Program-made: the position numbers and the translations under genes
Part shown: one piece after another, positions 57,021-64,000 of the stretch
How the letters are laid out: the number at the start of each line of letters is the position of its first letter
Numbering within the stretch: position 1 is the stretch's first letter
NCBI GenBank assembly: GCA_019914945.1
Contig: CM034100.1
Location: forward strand, 9,435,096-9,499,095
Reading direction: 5' to 3'
Length of the DNA: 64,000 nt
Source of the DNA: Typha latifolia
Lineage: Eukaryota > Streptophyta > Magnoliopsida > Poales > Typhaceae
The notes under the pieces: model-generated
What the model was told of the DNA's origin: nothing
The model's input: only the letters and a program-made list of their open reading frames with translations
The model's database searches: none

Positions 57021-57077
57021 AGTGCTGGGCTTGGCCCAGCACTAGCCTACTACAGTGCTGGGCCGAGCCCAGCACTG
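57021..57077. repeat. Two adjacent perfect hairpins
   Basis: AGTGCTGGGC (57021-57030) with GCCCAGCACT (57034-57043), and CAGTGCTGGGC (57053-57063) with GCCCAGCACTG (57067-57077), each with a 3-base loop. Confidence 0.95.
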
Positions 57078-57180
57078 TTGTAGAAAAATAAGAAGAGAAG
57101 AGCAACTGAGGAAGAAGAAGAAGAAGAAGAAAAGAAAAAGGAAGAAGAAGGATGAAGAAGAAGAGAAGAGAAGAAGGGAA

Positions 57181-58320
57181 GTTATCTCCAGAACATTCGA
57201 AATACTTAATTCATGCTTCTCTTTCTAGACAAATGCTATCATTCGAAATTCTCAAAAAAATTTAGGCGATAGCACAAAGTCACTTATTTAAAATGCACTG
57301 CTCATATGCTTAAACCATTATACAAATTACTAGATAAATCAATATAAGAGATCACACATATCCATATAAGACTACAATATCAACGTATATTCATAATACA
57401 TTCTTAAAAATAACATGCAGTGCATCAAATCTAACCTATCAATGTAAATCCTAATGCAACCTCAAATGAAATTTATATCCTCTTCTGATTCACAACATTA
57501 TCTTCCTTCTTAATCTGCAATATCTAAAAGGTTAAATCCAAACTATCTCAAGAAACATACATGATAAACTTTACGATGATCCTTCTATCAATCACTTCTA
57601 TATCCAAACTATTCATTCCTCAATTCACATAATTTCAGTTTGATCATTATCTATTTAATTACTATCACTACTAGTATATCCACCAAAATATCACTTAATA
57701 ATATCGATATTCAAATCCAAAGACTATCCACGGAGTTCTATTAAGTAATCCAATAATCTCTTCAATATCTCGACAGATATAATATTCAGTTCATAATATT
57801 AATCCATTGCCACACAAATATTTACTAATCCATCATACTTGATCTTTAAGAATACATAAACACATCTTAAACAAATCCACAAAATCATTATACATGAACT
57901 AAAGCTACTAAGATTAATCTCCTGAATTGATAATGATATTATGATATGATAATAAACTAACTGATACTAACTGATTCCTATAGATTAGAAGACATCCAAA
58001 AATATAGATAACAACCTTCTCGCAATCTTAACTTTGTAATTCATTAAAGATTAAATTTCCACAAACTATAATAGAATTAATCATGAAATCATTATATCCC
58101 AATCAAGTATCTTTATCTTAAGACTTAAATGTAAACATGTAAGTCTTTACAATCATTAAGAGCAACCTCATCATTCTAAAAGGCTCGCTCAATAGCCTCC
58201 AATAATAATCGAACATGTAAGCCAACAGTTAAACAAATGCTAATATAATCACTTCTCTATACATCATTAACCGTTCATCATCTAGCAATATAATAAACAT
58301 CCATCGATACACTGTATATG
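57181..58320 (+). other. AT-rich DNA, nothing recognised
   Basis: About 1.1 kb of sequence unlike the LTR families around it. It is the target of the solo LTR at 58321 and resumes at 61514. No coding similarity was seen. Confidence 0.5.
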
Positions 58321-58541
58321 TGTAACAACCCAATCCAAAAAAAAAAAAAAAAAAATTTGCATGGGCACGACGTGGCCGGCCACAGTGTGACCGGCCTCGT
58401 GCCCATGCAGTGGGGCTGCGTGGGGGTGGTGCCACGCACCCCCCCTCGCGTCGCCGCAGCCAACCGGCTGCGGCCGTCTGGCAGCGGCGGGCCCAGCGCC
58501 GCCACAGCTACCGCCAACCTCCCACCGCCCTCTCTCTCTCT

Positions 58542-58596
<55 letters not shown>

Positions 58597-58690
58597 TCTC
58601 TCGCCGAGGCCGGACTATCGCCGCCGCCGCCACCTCCACGAGCGCCGGTGAGCTCTTTCTCCTCTTCTCTCTTCTTCTCTCTCTCTCTCA

Positions 58691-58768
<78 letters not shown>

Positions 58769-61508
58769 GCTTTCTCTCTTCTTTTTCTTGAGCCGGGCTC
58801 GGGCCGTCGGGGGCCGGCCTGGGCGCACCACCGGTGTCGGTGCCCTCCCCGCCGGCCCGGGTCCGCACCTCCCTCCTCCTTCTTCCCTTCTTCTCTTTTC
58901 TTCTCTTCTTCTTCTTCTTCCTTTCTTTCTCCTCCTTCTTTCTTCTTCTTCATCTTCCTCAGTTTTTCTTCCCTTCTGCAATAGTGTTGGGCTCGGCCCA
59001 AAGATCAGAAAGGTGTAGTGCCGAGCCCAAAGACTATAACAAGGGATTGCTCCCTTTTTTTTTTAATTTGTTTATATTAATCATATGATTTAGTTTCTAA
59101 AATATAGGTAAATCAGTTATCTAAATGATTGATTATTTTGATAATTTATACTCACTAACATAAGTATTAGCTAAGTATTATTAGTATAATAATTTATTAA
59201 TTATAGTTATAAGTACTTACATATGATTATATATAGTTTTGCCACTGTTTATTAGATTAATACATGTAATCGTATTGATAATAATCTTATATTTTATATA
59301 GTTAGTTCTATTAAAAATAATTAAATTTTATAAGTTTCTATTAACGTTTATGTATGCTTATACATGCATATATTTAATACATTTGAGTATTCAATGTGTT
59401 TCTAGCACCTTATTATTATTATATATTATTTTCTATGCAATAAAATGCTGAGCTCAGATAATTACTTTTGAATTTATGAATAATGATTAATATATGTATG
59501 ATTAGTAACTAGTTAAGTAAAAGTAATAATTGCCAAATAATTGAATAAGGTTATCATAATTATATATATATAATGTATATCAAGTTATTTAATAAAATCA
59601 AATAATTTATTATATTTTACACCAATGAATTCTAAATGGGATAAACGGCTGACATCATATCATTTAAATATTTTCAGACCCCGAACCCCTTATGTGAGAC
59701 CCCGTGAATCCTGACAATGAGTTAATGTTTGACTAACGGACGTGAGAGATGCGTGGTTCGTGTCTTCTTATCAGACTGTAAGTAGTCTTATCCCTTAGAC
59801 GCCTTTCTCAAATTAGGTTACATTATATATTTGTGTATATGCATGTTTTGACCTCCAGCATGATTATATGATTTTATCTAGAGATGATTATAGTCGAGCA
59901 TATTTTATCATGCATTCGATTACGCTGATTTAGAATAAGAGTACATTGATGATATATATAGAGATAATCAGAGATGATTCTACTATTATGATTGTTTACC
60001 GAGTTGATCTATAGCATGAGTATGCATGTAATAGATTAGCATGAGTATGCATGTGTTGACGATACAGTTGGAGACTACATTGCATCATTTTCTCTTGATT
60101 CCTATTCCACCTAAATTCCTGTTATGCATTGACTTGTTATCGTACTGGATATATGCATATGATTTGTCATTTAGAAGAAAAGCATGAAATGTGATTGATA
60201 GGATAGTTGATAAAAAGCGTGAGGATACCCGAGTGGGCGCGAGGGTTAGGACGCGCTTGGTGGATGATTGATCGCTCGACATGGTCGCGATCCTGTTGGC
60301 CTTACGTCTGAGGTCGTTAGTCTGTGTGCGCAGCAGACATTCGGACACATGCCGTTCGCCAGGGCATATGTGGCGAGTTATCCTCACGAGGTTTTCTATC
60401 AACTATGTGTGTGCCCGGTCTGGATGGATGTTGATACCCTAGCAGGTGGCGGGGTATGATTATATTTGAGATACTCCTTGCGGATGGCAGAGTATGCTCT
60501 GAGCCTTCGGGCATGATGTTGAGACTGGGTACCGGATATTGACTGTGCACAGTAGTCTAGTATGATGATACTATACCGAGATGTCGGTGATGATCGTGAT
60601 GTTGAGAAATGCATATGATTTTATTTTTATCTGACATAACTGATTATTGAGGGGTCAATATATATCATATATGGTTGCATTTGATATCATCGCATGGTCA
60701 TGGTTGGCATGCATCATATATCATATTTGATAGAGAGTTATGATGATCATATGACATGGAGATTTATTTATTCATTGTCGAAGATTGTATACTTTTATCA
60801 GTATGACATATTATCTACTTTTCAATTATGTATTATTGAGGATGCATTCATATACTCATTCATGACATGATGTTGCTTTCTAATTCATATTATCCAAGTA
60901 CATGATTTTACTCTGTTTGGCATCACTGATTCGGGGTAAGGTCTATTCACTGAGCATTTTGCTCATGACTCTCTTTATTTCTTTTCTAACCCCTCAGGTT
61001 TGTGGTACGTGATAGTGACCTGAGATATCTTGAGAAGATATTTTAGAGTGATGATGAGGTGAGCTATAGATGCGAGATGGTATAGATGATGGTTTATATA
61101 GAAATTAAGTTGTACTAGTATTTGATATTTGTACTCTTTTGTATTAGACGATGATTTGTATAATACAGGTCGAATCATAGTGTACTCTTGTATCGGTTGT
61201 TTAATGGTATCTTGATGGTTTGTTGTGGCTGTGTGGGCCCCGCCGCATTGTGTAGCGAGTCTAGTGTATATTATTGTGGACTTTGATATTCATATGTTAA
61301 CAGGTTTATTTGGTTAAGAGTATGATTTATTTGGCGATGGATTATGTGATCATGAATAGGTTAGCAGGATATTTTTTCGATGATGTCATGATTATATGTG
61401 CACAGGAGAGTATCTGTGCGTGACGGGCCTCGCCCGACTTGTCGCGTGCGCCGTGCGTGCCGTGTGGGCGCGTGGGCGTGCACATGCCGTGCCGGGGGGG
61501 GCATTACA
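58321..61508 (+). mobile_element. Complete solo family A LTR
   Basis: 3188 bp from TGTAACAACCCAATCC to GGGGGGGCATTACA, flanked by a perfect 5-bp duplication ATATG (58316-58320 and 61509-61513). In order it has a GC-rich leader, (CT)n at 58549-58592, a CCGGTGAGC donor-like word (about 58644), (CT)n at 58695-58766, a decayed GTGTTGGGC...GCCCAA block (58985-59000), AT-rich DNA, the GACCCCGTGAATCCTGACAATG block (59698-59719), two hairpin units (60433-60510) and the GC-rich end. There is no internal region, so it is a solo LTR. Confidence 0.93.
58549..58766 (+). repeat. CT microsatellites around the donor-like motif
   Basis: (CT)n at 58549-58592 and 58695-58766 on both sides of the GGTGAGC word. 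They create long serine/leucine or arginine/glutamate open frames that are not genes. Confidence 0.95.
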
Positions 61509-61671
61509 ATATGAAATATCGTAGTCCTCTATATTCCTTTCATTGCTGTCCTATGAAGCAATTAGTTCAACTTCCAAATCATCTATCAATCATAATAAAT
61601 AATCATATCTATAGGCTTTATGAATAACTCTATCAAGTTATCTCTCCAATTAGTATCATCGAAACAACTAA
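61509..61671 (+). other. Right part of the solo LTR's target DNA
   Basis: Starts with the duplicated ATATG and carries on the AT-rich sequence of 57181-58320. Nothing coding was seen. Confidence 0.5.
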
Positions 61672-61969
61672 TATAACAACCTAGCCTTAAAAAAAAAATA
61701 GTTTTGCATGGGCACGACGTGGCCGGGCTCGTGCCTATGCAGCTGGGCATGGCGTGGGGGTGCCACGCACCCCCTAGTGTGGCCGCAGCCATCCGGCTGC
61801 GGCGGGCTCTAGTGCCGCCGCAAACCCCCCACCGCCTCTCTCTTTCTCTCCATCTAAATCTCTCTCTCTCTCTCTCTCCCTCTGCCGGGGTGTCGGCCTG
61901 CGACCGCCGCCGCCACCTCCACTAACACGGTGAGCCTCCTCCCTTTCTCTCTCTCTCTCTCTCTCATTA

Positions 61970-62001
<32 letters not shown>

Positions 62002-63837
62002 TTTCTTACTTTGGGCTCGGGCCCGTCGGAGCCAAGCCGCTGGCTGGCCACCAGCTGCCAGTGCCCTCCCCGCCGGCCCGGGTCCGCACCTCCCTCATCT
62101 TTCTTCCCTTCTTCTCTTCTCTTCTTCTTCTCTTCTTCTTCTTCCTTCTTTTTTTCTTCTTTTTCTTCCTCAGCTGCTTCTTCTCTTCTTATTTTTTTGC
62201 AGCAGTGCTGGGCTCGGCCTAGCACTAGTACTAGTGATCCATTATCCTTTTTAATTTTATTATTTATTTATTTAGGTATTTCTGTCTTAATTAATACAAA
62301 TAGATTTAGACATTATTTATTTTAATAATAATACATATTCATCATTATTATTATTATTGTTAATTAAAGTTTATTGATGATTAATTAGGTTATAAACTAT
62401 TACACATAAATATAGGTAATACTTATATTTATTTATTTATTTACTTATATGTATATTAGATTAATAGATAGATTTATAAATTATAATTATTAGATTTATA
62501 TTCTAATATTCTTATGATATATATTTTAAGTAATTCTATTCATTTATTATGTATTGTTATTTTTGTAACAAATAAAATACTAGGCTTATGTATTTATTTA
62601 TTATTTTATAAAGTAATCTTTAATTAATCAAGATATAATTATAGTTAGGTTTTCATCTATATTTTTATTTTTATTTTTATCTATAATTAAAAATCTAGCT
62701 AGTAATAAAGATAAGTAGAAATTCTAAAACCTTCTAAATCATCATATATTACATGAACGAATTTTAATTAGATAAACGACTAACATCATACTACTTAAAT
62801 ACTTAAATAATTTCAGATTTAGCTATCGAGGTTTGATCATTGTCGTAGCAACGTGAACGAGTAGTTATTTGATATTTGTAGTGTTGGTGAGTAGTCTTAT
62901 CTCATAGACGCCTTTCTCAAATTATAACATATTATATCTTATGTACACGCATGTTTTGGCCTCTAGCATGATTATATAACTTTGTATAGAGATGATTTTA
63001 GTGGTCAATATACATAATATATGATTGCATTTGATATTATAGCATGGTCATGGTTGGCATGCATCATATGTCATATTTGAGAGAGAGTTATGATGATAGT
63101 ATGACATAGAGATTTATTTATTTATTATCGAAGATTATATACTTTTATCAATTATGACATGTTATCTACTTTTTATTTATATATTATTGAGAATACATTC
63201 ATATACTCATTCATTACATGATGCTCTTTCTGATTCATATTATCCAATACATAATTTACTCTCTATTTGACATCACTGATTCGAGATAAAGTCTATTCAT
63301 TAAGCCTTTTGCTCATGACTCTCTTTATTTCTTTTCTAACCCTCTCAGATATGTGGTACGTGATAGCGATTTGATTGATGAGGTAAATTATAGGTGCGAG
63401 ACGGTATAAATGATAGTTTGTATAGAAATTGAGTTATATCGTTGTTTGTTATATTTGTACTTTATTGTATCAAATGATGATTTGTATAGTACATGTCAGA
63501 TTATAGAGTACTCGTGTATTAGTTGTTTAGTTGTATCTTGATAGTTTGTCGTGGCCTGTGTGGGTCCTGCTAAATTATGTAGTGGTCTAGTATATATATT
63601 ATTGTGGACTTAGATATATTGATATGTTAACACGTTTATTTGGTTGATAATATGATTTATTTAGTGTTAGATTATATGAGCTTGAATATGTTAGCAGGTA
63701 TTATTTGATGATGTCATGATTATATATGCATAGGAGTGTATTTGTGCGTGACGGGCATCGCCCGACCTTCGCGTGCGCCGCGCGTTCCATGTGGGCGCGT
63801 GGGCGTGCACGTGCCTGTACCGGGCGGGGGCGTTACA
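61672..63837 (+). repeat. Family A LTR next to a primer-binding site
   Basis: Starts TATAACAACCTAGCC (one change from TGTAACAACC) and ends CGGGCGGGGGCGTTACA at 63837. It shares leader, CT tract, donor-like GGTGAGC (about 61929), GTGCTGGGC block (62205-62228) and end with the copy at 58321, but lacks most of the middle including the hairpin units. A primer-binding site follows at 63845, so it was once the 5' LTR of an element. No 5-bp duplication is expected at its inner end. Confidence 0.85.
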
Positions 63838-63844
63838 ATTCAGG

Positions 63845-63859
63845 TGGTATTAGAGCTTA
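63845..63859 (+). other. Primer-binding site, initiator tRNA-Met type
   Basis: TGGTATTAGAGCTTA seven bases after the LTR end. It differs from TGGTATCAGAGC by one base. It is the best evidence that the A family is an LTR retrotransposon. Confidence 0.8.
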
Positions 63860-64000
63860 GGTTATTTCTTTTCTAACCCTCTCAGATATGTGGTACGTGA
63901 TAGCGACATAAGATATCCCGAGAAGATATTTTAGATTGATAAGGTGAGCTATAGGTGCGAGACGGTATAGATGATAGTTTGTATAGAAATTGAGTTGTAT
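63860..64000 (+). repeat. Duplicated 3' part of the A LTR
   Basis: TTATTTCTTTTCTAACCCTC repeats 63328-63347. The following 130 bp match the LTR interior, closer to 60975-61100 in having the AGATAT...GAGAAGATATTTTAGA segment. Internal coding DNA would be expected here. Confidence 0.75.

Larger units (their letters stand above)
54652..57180 (-). repeat. Family A LTR, 5' truncated, with hairpin minisatellite
   Basis: Minus strand, ending at the complement of TGTAACGCCACCGCC (54652). It contains six hairpin units (55628-55870), the double GTGCTGGGC hairpin (57021-57077) and a GA-rich tract (57100-57180). Similarity stops there, so its first few hundred bases are lost. Confidence 0.85.

Noticed and set aside
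1..64000. tRNA, rRNA or other structural RNA genes
   Set aside because: I found no cloverleaf with the conserved arms and no rRNA words. The TGGTATCAGAGC-like sites are primer-binding sites complementary to tRNA ends, not tRNA genes.

Overview
This window is plant nuclear DNA, from a flowering plant. The signs are Ty3/gypsy chromovirus proteins, a hAT element with a BED finger and DUF659 domain, Mutator-like (MULE) transposase remnants, a Harbinger-like MITE, and a plastid ndhD fragment inserted in nuclear DNA. I cannot name the species, and any lean towards a monocot would be a guess. Only one ordinary gene is convincing: a two-exon gene for a 67-residue membrane protein at 17603-17878. Nearly everything else is layered, decayed transposable-element DNA. 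LTR family names A, B and C below are mine.

Layout. 1-2168: + strand pol remnant of a chromovirus (end of RT, RNase H, integrase, chromodomain), followed by a family C LTR. 2641-7388: minus-strand family A LTR, split by a complete short family B element (3392-5991, target-site duplication ATATA). 7389-11269: minus-strand gag-pol remnant, its integrase cut by the A LTR, then a C LTR. 12330-15050: second minus-strand gag-RT remnant with PBS and C LTR. 15150-15440: B LTR fragment. 16527-17433: MITE. 17462-18086: the small gene. 19443-19886: two-copy 231-bp tandem duplication. 20112-22935: hAT pseudogene. 22936-24870: + strand C LTR, PBS, gag and a dead protease. 25070-25905: short non-autonomous relative of the hAT element. 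29640-31410: MULE transposase debris. 31415-36520: element with long (about 0.8 kb) inverted terminal repeats, carrying a solo B LTR. 37500-38740: a further LTR-like CT-rich region. 38740-40670: minus-strand gag with an organellar-DNA insertion, PBS and B LTR.

From 40.67 kb to the end the window is mostly family A LTR sequence in both orientations: at least nine copies or pieces, some inserted in each other, with no intact internal region. Family A LTRs run TGTAACAACC...GTTACA and are 2-3.2 kb long. Two are complete solo LTRs with perfect 5-bp target-site duplications (49269-51287, CCACT; 58321-61508, ATATG). Another, at the right edge, is followed by a tRNA-Met-type primer-binding site, which marks the family as an LTR retrotransposon.

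The most interesting signal is inside the A LTR. A minisatellite of 38-41 bp units encodes a short hairpin (ATACCCT...AGGGTAT), and its stem arms change in compensating pairs between units and between LTR copies. The same LTR also has a conserved GGTGAGC-like splice-donor motif next to a long CT tract, and a second perfect hairpin (GTGCTGGGC...GCCCAGCAC). Three separate A insertions sit in the 3' part of chromovirus pol genes.
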